A program made the translations under genes and the position numbers. Below, piece after piece: positions 1 to 6,743 of a stretch of 32,522 nucleotides of DNA. The notes under the pieces are model-generated. The model was not told where the DNA came from. It saw only the letters and a list, made by a program, of their open reading frames with translations, and searched no databases. The number at the start of each line of letters is the position of its first letter. Position 1 is the stretch's first letter. Origin of the DNA: an uncultured Clostridiaceae bacterium (GTDB lineage Bacteria > Bacillota > Clostridia > TANB77 > CAG-465); contig CANCXL010000021.1 in assembly GCA_947381905.1 (NCBI GenBank), forward strand, positions 1 to 32,522, given 5' to 3'.

Positions 1-50
1 ATACGAGATGACGAGAGGTGACTGAGTTCAGACGTGTGCTCTTCCGATCT
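1..50. other. Illumina P7/TruSeq adapter left in the assembly
   Basis: Bases 1-9 match the end of the P7 flow-cell primer. They are followed by an 8-base stretch in the index position and then by the TruSeq read-2 adapter, ending GCTCTTCCGATCT at base 50. One G is missing from the usual GTGACTGGAG run. This is library sequence, not genome, so the organism's DNA starts at base 51. Confidence 0.97.
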
Positions 51-52
51 CT

Positions 53-217
53 ACTATAATATCTAATTTAGGAAATGTAGAAATAAATAATACAAACGAT
101 ATTTATATAGAAGCAAATGTTGACCTTGGAAAAGTAAATGTAAACAACAATAATAGGAGTTCAGATATAACACTTAAAATAAGTTCTGATTGTGGAAATA
201 TAACAGTAAATAATTAA
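53..217 (+). CDS. C-terminal fragment of a DUF4097-type beta-strand repeat protein
   Basis: An open frame enters from the adapter junction and ends in TAA at 215-217, giving about 54 residues with no start. It consists of short alternating strands with Asn/Asp/Gly turns (for example GNVEINN, GKVNVNNN, DITLKISSDCGNITVN). This is the pattern of the DUF4097 / putative adhesin beta-solenoid family, often the C-terminal half of small membrane-anchored or LiaG-like envelope-stress proteins. The N-terminal part is missing because the contig starts here, so the full architecture cannot be told. A strong hairpin terminator follows directly. Confidence 0.6.
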   Translation, partial: TIISNLGNVEINNTNDIYIEANVDLGKVNVNNNNRSSDITLKISSDCGNITVNN

Positions 218-222
218 AAAAG

Positions 223-257
223 AGGCTATAAATACAGTAAAGTATTTATAGCCTTTT
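223..257 (+). terminator. Rho-independent terminator after the DUF4097 fragment
   Basis: A perfect 13-bp stem (223-235 with 242-254, starting AGGCTATA) has a 6-base loop and is followed by TTTT. It lies 5 bases past the stop codon. Confidence 0.85.
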
Positions 258-342
258 AAAAGTTAGTAAAATATATTTATTTGAAAATTTTCTTTTATTA
301 TGGTATTATTTATACATATAAACAAGAAATAGGAGAATTATA

Positions 343-627
343 ATGTTTAAAAGAAAGAAAAAATTAGAGTTAAATAATGATGAACTTAGAATTTTATTTA
401 GTTCATTAAACGATTTTAAAAATGCTTTATTAAAAGAAAATAAATATCCAGATTCAGTAAATGAAACTATGACTAAATTAAAAAGTAAAATGAAAGTAGA
501 TAAATATGATTTAGGAATTATGATTAATGGTTTAGATAGAACTAGAAAAGAGATGGTTAAGAATAACCAAGACACATCAAATGTAGATCAATTACTTTTA
601 AGGTTACTTAAAATAAATGAAGAATAA
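343..627 (+). CDS. Small charged protein of unknown function (94 aa)
   Basis: The ATG at 343 is preceded by AGGAGA at a good distance. The product is a soluble, strongly basic and helical protein: a lysine-rich start (MFKRKKKLELNNDELRILF), then predicted amphipathic helices to the end, with no signal peptide and no Cys. I do not recognise the family. A long antisense frame overlaps it, but it has no ribosome binding site and reads as low-complexity hydrophobic sequence, so the + strand reading is preferred. The gene stands between a terminator and the next gene 39 bases on, with which it may be co-transcribed. Confidence 0.75.
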   Translation: MFKRKKKLELNNDELRILFSSLNDFKNALLKENKYPDSVNETMTKLKSKMKVDKYDLGIMINGLDRTRKEMVKNNQDTSNVDQLLLRLLKINEE

Positions 628-666
628 AGGTTCGGTAAAATGATAATTGTAGAGGGCATTAATAAA

Positions 667-969
667 ATGAAAATAATAACTGTTTGTGGTAGCTATAAAT
701 TTAAAAAAGAAATAACAGAAATAACTGAAAAAATGGCATTAAAAGGCAATTGTATGATAACACCAATAGAACTTACAAAAAAATCAAAAGATGCATATAC
801 CAAAGATGATATTATGGTTCTTGGAAAGATGCATAAAGAAAAAATAAAAATATCTGATGCGATCTTAGTAGTTAATGTAGGCGGATACATAGGAGATAGC
901 ACAAAAAGTGAGATTGAATATGCAAACTCACTAAATAAAGAAATTATATATTATACAGATTTAATATAA
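667..969 (+). CDS. Nucleoside 2-deoxyribosyltransferase-like protein
   Basis: About 100 residues. It begins MKIITVCGSYKFKKEI, with the GS-containing first strand and loop of the 2-deoxyribosyltransferase/DUF4406 fold. It ends with VVNVGGYIGDSTKSEIEYA, where the Glu of SEIEYA sits at the usual catalytic position. Members cleave or swap the base of nucleosides or related N-glycosides; the substrate here is unknown. An upstream ATG at 640 would add nine residues. The start at 667 is preferred because family members begin at MKI and AGAGGG lies upstream of it, though 10 bases away. It may form a unit with the preceding small gene. Confidence 0.7.
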   Translation: MKIITVCGSYKFKKEITEITEKMALKGNCMITPIELTKKSKDAYTKDDIMVLGKMHKEKIKISDAILVVNVGGYIGDSTKSEIEYANSLNKEIIYYTDLI

Positions 970-1066
970 GTTAAGTTATAATAAAAGGAGCGTATTAAGA
1001 GCTGTTGTAGGAAATACATTTAGTGATGGAGCAGCATTAAAATATAATGAAAAAGCAGTTTTGTAA
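965..1066 (+). pseudogene. Short gene remnant, C-terminal end only
   Basis: An open frame without any ATG/GTG/TTG start runs from the previous gene to TAA at 1064-1066. Its last 24 codons read as a plausible protein end (VLRAVVGNTFSDGAALKYNE...), unlike random A+T-rich DNA. The stop codon lies in the following terminator stem, as in a real gene end. A ribosome-binding-like AAGGAG at 985-990 lies just before, with no start codon after it. I read this as the tail of a deleted gene; the family was not recognised. Confidence 0.4.
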
Positions 1067-1077
1067 CTGCTTTTTTC
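1052..1077 (+). terminator. Rho-independent terminator before the two-component operon
   Basis: AAAGCAGTT (1052-1060) pairs with AACTGCTTT (1065-1073) around a TTGT loop, followed by more T residues. It separates the upstream genes and remnant from the response-regulator promoter. Confidence 0.85.
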
Positions 1078-1108
1078 ATTGCTAATTAGGTAGATAATAT
1101 AGAATTGG

Positions 1109-1137
1109 TTGCTAAATAATAATTATTGTATTATAAT
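1109..1137 (+). promoter_or_regulatory. SigmaA-type promoter of the response regulator
   Basis: TTGCTA (1109-1114) and TATAAT (1132-1137) are separated by exactly 17 bases. The spacing to the ATG at 1165 leaves a short leader with GAGGTGAG as ribosome binding site. Confidence 0.7.
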
Positions 1138-1164
1138 TCTAAATAAATATGAGGTGAGACTTTT

Positions 1165-1821
1165 ATGAAAAATATATTGGTGGTAGAGGACGATATAAGC
1201 ATTCATTCTATACTACAAGAAATATTAAAAAATGATGGATATAATGTAATAGATGCATATTCTGGTAGTGAAGCTATAATGGTACTTGAAAAAAATCAAG
1301 TGGATTTGATTTTATTAGATTTAATGTTACCAGGTCTTAATGGTGAAGAAATAATAAAAAGAAACAATCATATTCCAATAATAGTACTTAGTGCAAAAAT
1401 ATCTCAGGAGGATAAAGTAGAGTGCTTGTTAAATGGCGCAAATGATTATATAACGAAACCTTTTAATAAAGATGAATTACTTGCAAGAATAAAAGTACAA
1501 TTAAGAATAAATAAAAATAGCAATAATGAATTAATTTTTAAAGATTTAAAATTATTAAATGATAATCATACATTATTAGTAAAAGATACGGATGTAAATC
1601 TTACTAAAACTGAATATGCTATATTAAAACAACTAATATTAAATAAGAGCCAGGTAGTTACAAAAAGTAAATTATTAGATTTAATTAGTATAGATACAGA
1701 AGATTGCGATGAAAATTCCCTAAGAGTACATATAAGCAATTTAAGAAGAAAAATAAGAAAATATTCACTTAATGAATATATTGAATCTGTTTGGGGAATA
1801 GGTTTTAAACTTAAAGAATAG
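1165..1821 (+). CDS. OmpR/PhoB-family response regulator
   Basis: 218 aa. Receiver domain at residues 1-115: acidic pair D9-D10, phospho-acceptor D52 (LLDLMLPG), switch Ser at about 76 and K98 in YITKPF. A winged-helix DNA-binding domain covers about 125-216 (LTKTEYAILKQLI ... VHISNLRRKI ... VWGIGFKL). It should be phosphorylated by the histidine kinase at 3648-4526 and activate the ABC transporter genes next to it. The gene order regulator-ATPase-permease-kinase is typical of clostridial bacteriocin/bacitracin-type resistance loci. It has its own promoter. The likely target is the triple repeat in the 81-base gap after it. Confidence 0.93.
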   Translation: MKNILVVEDDISIHSILQEILKNDGYNVIDAYSGSEAIMVLEKNQVDLILLDLMLPGLNGEEIIKRNNHIPIIVLSAKISQEDKVECLLNGANDYITKPFNKDELLARIKVQLRINKNSNNELIFKDLKLLNDNHTLLVKDTDVNLTKTEYAILKQLILNKSQVVTKSKLLDLISIDTEDCDENSLRVHISNLRRKIRKYSLNEYIESVWGIGFKLKE

Positions 1822-1826
1822 GAATC

Positions 1827-1881
1827 TTAACAAAATTTTAACAATTAATTAACCATTTTCTTAATACTTTTATATTAGAAT
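1827..1881 (+). promoter_or_regulatory. Triple direct-repeat operator and promoter of the ABC transporter
   Basis: TTAACA (1827), TTAACA (1838) and TTAACC (1849) recur with an exact 11-base period, one helical turn. That is how OmpR-family dimers line up on one face of DNA. The third copy covers the expected -35 position of a -10 candidate TATATT (1871-1876); TAGAAT (1876-1881) is an alternative. Binding by the adjacent response regulator is inferred. Confidence 0.65.
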
Positions 1882-1902
1882 AATCATGAAAGGAGAAAGA
1901 AT

Positions 1903-2817
1903 ATGGAAACAATTTTAAAAATAAATAATCTTGAAAAAACATATAAAGATTTTAAGGCTATAAGTAGTTTAAATATGAATATTGAAAAAGGCTCTATTTA
2001 TGGACTTATAGGAAAAAATGGCGCAGGAAAGACAACGTTAATAAGACTTATTTGTGGACTTCAAAAACCAAGCTCTGGTACATATTCTATTTATGGTGTA
2101 AGTAGCACAGAAAAAGAAATTATAAGTGTTAGAAAAAGAATAGGGGCAATAATAGAAACTCCATCAGTTTATCAAGAGATGAGTGCAAAAGATAATTTAA
2201 TAGAGCAATATAAATTAGTAGGTCAGCCATCTCTTGATGGAATAGATGAACTTCTAAAATTAGTTGGACTTGAAAATACTGGTAAAAAGAAAGTTAAAAA
2301 TTTTTCTTTAGGAATGAAACAAAGACTAGGCATTGCTGTAGCACTTGCAAGTAATCCAGATTTTTTAATATTAGATGAGCCAATAAATGGTTTAGATCCA
2401 CAAGGAATTATTGAAATAAGAGAATTAATTCTAAAATTAAACAAAGAAAAAAGAATAACTATTTTAGTATCTAGTCATTATTTAGATGAACTATCTAAAA
2501 TCGCAACACACTATGGCTTTATGGATAGTGGTAGAATAATTAAAGAAATAAGTTCAGAAGAACTTAATAAAATGATGAAACAAAAAATAGAGCTAAAGGT
2601 GACAGATGTAAAAGAATTTGTTAAATATTTTGAGAAAAACAAAATATCTTATGAGGTCATAGATAATTCTACTATAAATGTTTATGGTAATATTAACTTA
2701 TCTAAATTTATTAGTGAACTATACAAGAATAATTTAGTAGCAGAAGAGGCACATGAATATGGTGAATCGTTAGAAAACTATTATATTAATTTGATTGGAG
2801 GTATTAGCAATGATTAA
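1903..2817 (+). CDS. ABC transporter ATP-binding protein, BcrA/lantibiotic-protection type
   Basis: 304 aa. Walker A is GKNGAGKTT (37-45), the signature is FSLGMKQ (134-140), Walker B is LILDEP (155-160), and the switch His is H192 in SSHYLDEL. The C-terminal ~90 residues form the accessory domain found in BcrA-type ATPases. It powers the permease encoded next, most likely removing peptide antibiotics such as lantibiotics or bacitracin from the membrane. AAGGAGA precedes the ATG. The stop overlaps the permease start by 8 bases, so translation is coupled. Family and role are clear; the drug is not. Confidence 0.92.
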   Translation: METILKINNLEKTYKDFKAISSLNMNIEKGSIYGLIGKNGAGKTTLIRLICGLQKPSSGTYSIYGVSSTEKEIISVRKRIGAIIETPSVYQEMSAKDNLIEQYKLVGQPSLDGIDELLKLVGLENTGKKKVKNFSLGMKQRLGIAVALASNPDFLILDEPINGLDPQGIIEIRELILKLNKEKRITILVSSHYLDELSKIATHYGFMDSGRIIKEISSEELNKMMKQKIELKVTDVKEFVKYFEKNKISYEVIDNSTINVYGNINLSKFISELYKNNLVAEEAHEYGESLENYYINLIGGISND

Positions 2818-3634
2818 GTTATTAAATGCAGGATTTGAAAGACTTAGAAAAAGTAAGTTATTTTTGGCATTAATTATATTTAGTATAATGCTTGCAATAT
2901 TTATGATTTATACACGATATAGTGATATGAAAAAATATGAAGAAGTAATAGAGGTAGAACAGATTATGCTTAACTATTCTACAATTGTAGGAATTATAAT
3001 TGCTATATTTACAAGTTTATTTTTAGGAGTAGAGTATTCTGATGGAGCAATAAGAAATAAAATAAGTGTAGGACATAAAAGAATAAATATATATTTATCT
3101 AATTTAGTAATAGTTACTATTACAAGTTTACTTTCATATATTATATTTTTAGGAATAGATGCTGGTATAGGAATACCAATATTTGGAGGAATTACAATTG
3201 AACTTTCAAAATTAATAATGCTTCTATGTTGTATTTTTATAACAATAATTGCTTATTCAAGTATATTTACTTTTCTTGCAATGGTTATTTCAAATAAAAC
3301 AATAACTGCGATAGTATCAATTATGCTTTCCTTTGGAATGATGATGGTGGCATTAACTTGTTTTAATATTTTAGAAACGCCTCCAACTATCCAACAAGCA
3401 GTAATGACTGATGGTCAAACAAAAATAGAAGAAGCTCCAAATCCTAAATATCCTAGTGAGGAAAAAAAGAAAATATGTAAAACATTACTAGATTGTAATC
3501 CGGCTGGACAAATGTTTCAAATAGCAGGAAGAGCAGCTACAAATTTAAGTATTTTACCTTTATATTCTATGGGAGTTTTAATAATGTTTACTAGTACAGG
3601 GCTTATATTATTTAGTAAAAAAGAATTAAAATAG
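2810..3634 (+). CDS. ABC-2 type permease of the peptide-resistance transporter
   Basis: About 274 aa with six predicted hydrophobic segments: near residues 20-36, 58-78, 105-125, 140-165, 170-190 and a last one close to the C-terminus. A polar loop of about 60 residues rich in Pro/Glu/Lys lies before the last helix. The architecture matches BcrB/lantibiotic-immunity permeases. The ATG at 2810 follows GGAGG with an 8-base gap; a longer TTG-initiated frame from 2795 would put the Shine-Dalgarno inside the coding region, so it is rejected. The gene is co-transcribed with the ATPase before it and the kinase 13 bases after it. Confidence 0.87.
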   Translation: MIKLLNAGFERLRKSKLFLALIIFSIMLAIFMIYTRYSDMKKYEEVIEVEQIMLNYSTIVGIIIAIFTSLFLGVEYSDGAIRNKISVGHKRINIYLSNLVIVTITSLLSYIIFLGIDAGIGIPIFGGITIELSKLIMLLCCIFITIIAYSSIFTFLAMVISNKTITAIVSIMLSFGMMMVALTCFNILETPPTIQQAVMTDGQTKIEEAPNPKYPSEEKKKICKTLLDCNPAGQMFQIAGRAATNLSILPLYSMGVLIMFTSTGLILFSKKELK

Positions 3635-3647
3635 AAAGGTGGTAATT

Positions 3648-4526
3648 ATGAGTATCTGGTTATATTTAATAATAACAGTTATATTATTATTAGTGGCAAT
3701 TATAAAAATAATAATAATGAAAAAAGAGATAAAGAATATAACTCAGAATTTACCTATTATAATAAAGTCAGATACAAATAGTTTAATTACTATTGGAACA
3801 AATGATAATGATCTTAAAAATTTAGCTAAAACGTTAAATAATAGTCTAAAAGAATTAAGACGATTAGAACTTGAATATAATCAAGGAAATCAAGAATTAA
3901 AAAGGTCAATAACTGATATATCGCATGATTTAAGGACACCACTTACAGCGATAAGAGGCTATTTAGATTTGATTGATTATAAAAATCTTACATCAAAACA
4001 AGTTGAATATTTAAAAATTATAAATAATAAGACAGATACATTAATCTATTTAACAGAACAGTTATTTGATTTTTCTAAAACTCTTGAAATTCATGATGAT
4101 ATAAATAAAAGAGAAACATGTATTAATACTATACTCGAAGAAGTAATATGTAGTTATTATGATTTATTCAAAGAAAATAATATCGAACCAATTGTAGATA
4201 TAACAACTCAAAAGATAATGAAGACTCTAGATGAAAATATGTTAAAGAGGATATTTGAAAATGTCATATCAAATGCTATAAAATATAGTGACAATACAGT
4301 AAATATTTCCTTAAATAAAGAAGGAATTATTTGTGTATCAAATAAAGCAAAAGATTTAGATAATGTTACAGTAAATAAAATATTTGATAGATACTATACT
4401 GTAAAAAATGCAAAGAAATCTAACGGAATAGGATTATCTATTGCAAAACAATTAGTAGAACTAAATGGCGGCAAAATTAAGGCAGATTATACAGATGATA
4501 ATTTAACTATTACGATAAAAATTTAA
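3648..4526 (+). CDS. Sensor histidine kinase with minimal sensing domain
   Basis: About 292 aa. There is one N-terminal membrane helix (about residues 2-23) and no extracellular domain. A short linker helix leads to the H-box SHDLRTPLTA (phospho-His at about residue 93). The N-box ENVISNAIKYS and G-box GIGLSIAKQLVELNGG follow. Kinases of this form usually do not bind ligand themselves but read the state of their partner ABC transporter, which fits the operon. The ATG at 3648 is used because AGAAAGGTGG lies just upstream; a GTG at 3639 is inside that site. A strong terminator closes the operon. Confidence 0.88.
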   Translation: MSIWLYLIITVILLLVAIIKIIIMKKEIKNITQNLPIIIKSDTNSLITIGTNDNDLKNLAKTLNNSLKELRRLELEYNQGNQELKRSITDISHDLRTPLTAIRGYLDLIDYKNLTSKQVEYLKIINNKTDTLIYLTEQLFDFSKTLEIHDDINKRETCINTILEEVICSYYDLFKENNIEPIVDITTQKIMKTLDENMLKRIFENVISNAIKYSDNTVNISLNKEGIICVSNKAKDLDNVTVNKIFDRYYTVKNAKKSNGIGLSIAKQLVELNGGKIKADYTDDNLTITIKI

Positions 4527-4537
4527 ATAAGTAAAAC

Positions 4538-4590
4538 AAGGCAGTTTTTGAAGTGAACTAAATGAGGTTCACTTCTTTTAAGTTTGCCTT
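4538..4590 (+). terminator. Terminator of the two-component/ABC operon
   Basis: A perfect 9-bp stem GAAGTGAAC / GTTCACTTC (4550-4558 and 4567-4575) is followed by TTTT. An outer AAGGC/GCCTT pair (4538-4542 with 4586-4590) could extend it. Confidence 0.8.
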
Positions 4591-4675
4591 TAACTATATT
4601 AATAATTGATAATTACATGTTTTTATGATAATATAATAAGAGGCAAATAGTAATTTGAAAGTGAGATGAGGTATT

Positions 4676-4819
4676 ATGGATAAGAAAAAAACAATAAATT
4701 GGATTATTGCAATTATAGTTGTTATTGTTTATTTATCAGTAAGTTTCATATTTGATATATGGGCATATTCTTGGCTTATATGGGTAGTTTATGCAATTTA
4801 TAGATTTATTACTAAATAG
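4676..4819 (+). CDS. Small two-helix membrane protein (47 aa)
   Basis: The ATG at 4676 follows GATGAGGT. The product starts MDKKKTINW and has two hydrophobic helices (about 8-25 and 28-44), ending RFITK. It resembles the C-terminal YFLISFLTGAWHITWIIWLIYP-like 2TM module found after HTH or DUF1700/DUF4097 domains in Firmicutes, here as a stand-alone peptide. The function is unknown. It could be a free-standing envelope peptide or the last piece of a once longer gene, but the good ribosome binding site favours a real small gene. Confidence 0.6.
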   Translation: MDKKKTINWIIAIIVVIVYLSVSFIFDIWAYSWLIWVVYAIYRFITK

Positions 4820-4829
4820 TTTGAATTAA

Positions 4830-5153
4830 AGAAGAGATAGTGATTTTAATTTTGTTTTAGTACAAATAGATTCTAAGTTAAAAGAACATTCTGATGCAAT
4901 TTATATTGATATGAATAACGTTAATAACGTATCATATGATTCAAAGATACATCAGTTATGTCTTGAATATAAAAAGGGAACAGGTAGTTTTGGAAAGTTA
5001 CTAAAAATAGATGGAACAAGTGCTAAAACATTATATGGACCTAAAAATATTTATCAGCCAGAAGAAATAGAAAAGATACTTGATTTTTCAGAAGCTTTTC
5101 GTGCTACTTTAGAAGAAAAAGGGTACAAATTAGATAAATGGAAAAGAAAGTAG
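4830..5153 (+). pseudogene. 5'-truncated unknown gene
   Basis: The frame is open from just after a TAA at 4827-4829 to TAG at 5151-5153, about 107 codons. The only ATG (4911) has no ribosome binding site. The 27 codons before it also read like protein (SDFNFVLVQIDSKLKEHSDA), which suggests the true start has been lost. The conserved-looking C-terminal part contains YKKGTGSFGKLLKIDG and YQPEEIEKILDFSEAFRATL and ends in a basic tail. No family was recognised, and there are no Cys clusters or membrane helices. A clear terminator follows. If translation starts at 4911 the product is 80 aa. Confidence 0.45.
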
Positions 5154-5173
5154 AAGAAAGTCAGAATAAGTAG

Positions 5174-5208
5174 GATAGATAATTAAATTGAAATTATCTA
5201 TCTTTTAT
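5174..5208 (+). terminator. Rho-independent terminator
   Basis: GATAGATAATT (5174-5184) pairs perfectly with AATTATCTATC (5192-5202) around a 7-base loop, followed by TTTT. Confidence 0.85.
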
Positions 5209-5301
5209 TATATAATTGTAACATAAATTATAATTTGAGATAAACAGAGATGATACAACAATTAAAATATAGAAATATCAATTCGTAGAGGAGGAATAGT
5301 T

Positions 5302-5520
5302 ATGAGAAAATGTTTAAGATGTAATGTAGATATGATAGAAAATTTAGACGTTAAAGTTGAAGGTGGAGCATATGGAATTAAGGTTACACAACAAGGCATA
5401 TTTAAGGATAATTTAGGAAAGCTTAAATGTGCAGTATGTCCAGAATGTGGTTATACTGAAACTTATATTGAGGATACTACTAAAATTCAAAAATTAGCAT
5501 TAGATAAAAAAGAAAAGTAA
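5302..5520 (+). CDS. Zinc-ribbon protein (72 aa)
   Basis: GAGGAGG lies before the ATG. C4-x2-C7 (RKCLRCNVDM) and C46-x2-C49 (CAVCPECGY; a further Cys at 43) form a zinc ribbon. The central part (VEGGAYGIKVTQ) is probably a small beta sheet. Such stand-alone ribbons are common in Firmicutes next to variable genes, and the biological role is usually unknown. It may be co-transcribed with the broken nitroreductase start 29 bases downstream. Confidence 0.72.
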   Translation: MRKCLRCNVDMIENLDVKVEGGAYGIKVTQQGIFKDNLGKLKCAVCPECGYTETYIEDTTKIQKLALDKKEK

Positions 5521-5549
5521 TTCAAATTACAATTCAGGAGAGTGTTAAA

Positions 5550-5723
5550 ATGAATGATGAATTATATAATATGATTTTTAAAAGAGAGTCTTTTCATTTG
5601 TTTAGGAATATAGGAAATGAACATATTACAGATGAGGAGATTAAAGATTTTGAAAGAAATTTATATGTGGAGAAAAATGTTGATAACGAGAAAAATTTAA
5701 CAGCTACATATAAAATGAATTAA
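5550..5723 (+). pseudogene. Truncated nitroreductase-family gene (N-terminus only)
   Basis: The ATG at 5550 has AGGAGAG upstream. The first ~35 residues (MNDELYNMIFKRESFHLFRN, then HITDEEIKDFE) match the conserved N-terminus of a clostridial FMN-dependent nitroreductase family, which normally runs to roughly 200 residues or more. Here the frame stops at 57 residues after a stretch rich in Asn, Glu and Lys, and no later frame continues the FMN-binding core. So this is a remnant left by an internal deletion that kept its translation start. The expressed peptide, if any, would not be an enzyme. Confidence 0.6.
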
Positions 5724-5753
5724 TAAATTATAATATTGATCGGGAGAATGACT

Positions 5754-5972
5754 ATGAAAAAAGAAAATATTTATAAGTTTTTATATATAGTTTGTATATT
5801 TTTAATTATTGCTTTTGCTATTAGGCTTGGAGTAGATTAGTTTAAATATGATAATACAAATAATTCAGTACAATTTTATGCTTTTATAATTGAAAGAGTA
5901 GTTGAATTTATAGTACCAAGTATTATAGTATTTATTGTAGGAAAAGCAATGAAAGAGAAATATTGTAAATAA
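5754..5972 (+). pseudogene. Small two-helix membrane gene interrupted by an in-frame TAG
   Basis: It starts at ATG 5754 after CGGGAGA. The first 28 codons give one hydrophobic helix (MKKENIYKFLYIVCIFLI...GVD), then TAG at 5838-5840. The same frame continues with FKYDNTNNSVQFYAF, a second helix (VEFIVPSIIVFIVG) and a basic end to TAA at 5970-5972. Joined, this makes a coherent 2TM protein of about 72 residues, and a Tyr codon (TAT/TAC) at the TAG position would restore it. TAG is an ordinary stop in at least 13 other genes here, so readthrough is not expected; a recent mutation or a base-calling error is more likely. Confidence 0.6.
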
Positions 5973-6004
5973 AATATAAAGTTACAATTTAGGGGGGATA
6001 TTAT

Positions 6005-6721
6005 ATGGCAATGTGGAATCCTTGGAGAGGGTGTAAAAAATGTAGTGATGGTTGTATGCATTGCTACATTCATAAAGGAGATCTTAAAAGAAATGTTGAT
6101 ACGAATGAAATAGTAAAAACAAAAGATTTTAAAAAGCCGATAGAAAAATTAAAAAATGGTAATTACAAAATGAAATCGGGAATTGTTTATCTATGCTTTT
6201 CTACTGATTTTTTAATTGAAGAAGCGGACGAATGGAGAAGTGAATGTTGGAAAATGATTAAAGAAAGACAAGACTGTACTTTTCTATTTTTAACAAAAAG
6301 AATTGATAGATTTATGGAATGTATTCCAAATGATTGGAATAATGGATATGATAATGTAGTTGTATGTTGTACTATTGAAAATCAAAAGAATGCAGATTAT
6401 AAACTCTCTATATTTAAAGATTTACCAATAAAGCATAAATGCATTACAGCACAACCATTATTAGAAGGTATTGATATTGAAAAATATCTAGATGACATAG
6501 AATTAGTTGTAGTAGGTGGAGAATCAGATATAAATGCTAGACCACTAGATTATGAATGGGTACTTTCAATTAGAGAACAATGTATAAGAAAAAATGTAAA
6601 CTTTGAATTTAGACAATGTGGAACTTATTTTATTAAAGATGGAAAACAATACAAATTACAAACAAAAGATCTGTGTAAACAAGCAAAACTTGCAAATATT
6701 GATTATAAAAGTAATAAATAA
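6005..6721 (+). CDS. DUF5131 (phage Gp37/Gp68-like) radical-SAM-type protein
   Basis: 238 aa; the ATG follows AGGGGGG. The N-terminus WNPWRGCKKCSDGCMHCY carries C10, C13, C17 and C20. C13-x3-C17-x2-C20 is the CxxxCxxC motif that binds a 4Fe-4S cluster in radical SAM enzymes. Later conserved-looking parts are LCFSTDFL, FLTKR, TIENQ, KCITAQPLL and VVVGGES, typical of DUF5131 proteins found in phages, mobile elements and some defence-linked loci. The reaction is not known. It is followed 22 bases later by the YjbR gene, so the two probably form one transcript. Confidence 0.8.
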   Translation: MAMWNPWRGCKKCSDGCMHCYIHKGDLKRNVDTNEIVKTKDFKKPIEKLKNGNYKMKSGIVYLCFSTDFLIEEADEWRSECWKMIKERQDCTFLFLTKRIDRFMECIPNDWNNGYDNVVVCCTIENQKNADYKLSIFKDLPIKHKCITAQPLLEGIDIEKYLDDIELVVVGGESDINARPLDYEWVLSIREQCIRKNVNFEFRQCGTYFIKDGKQYKLQTKDLCKQAKLANIDYKSNK

Positions 6722-6743
6722 TTAAAATGGAGAATTAAAACTT

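Noticed and set aside
306-575. Antisense 89-residue hydrophobic frame
   Set aside because: Shadow of the + strand 94-aa gene; no ribosome binding site and repetitive Leu/Phe/Ile composition.
5838-5840. Genetic recoding of TAG as an amino acid
   Set aside because: TAG ends at least 13 other genes normally, followed by terminators or the next start, so a mutation or error explains the site better.
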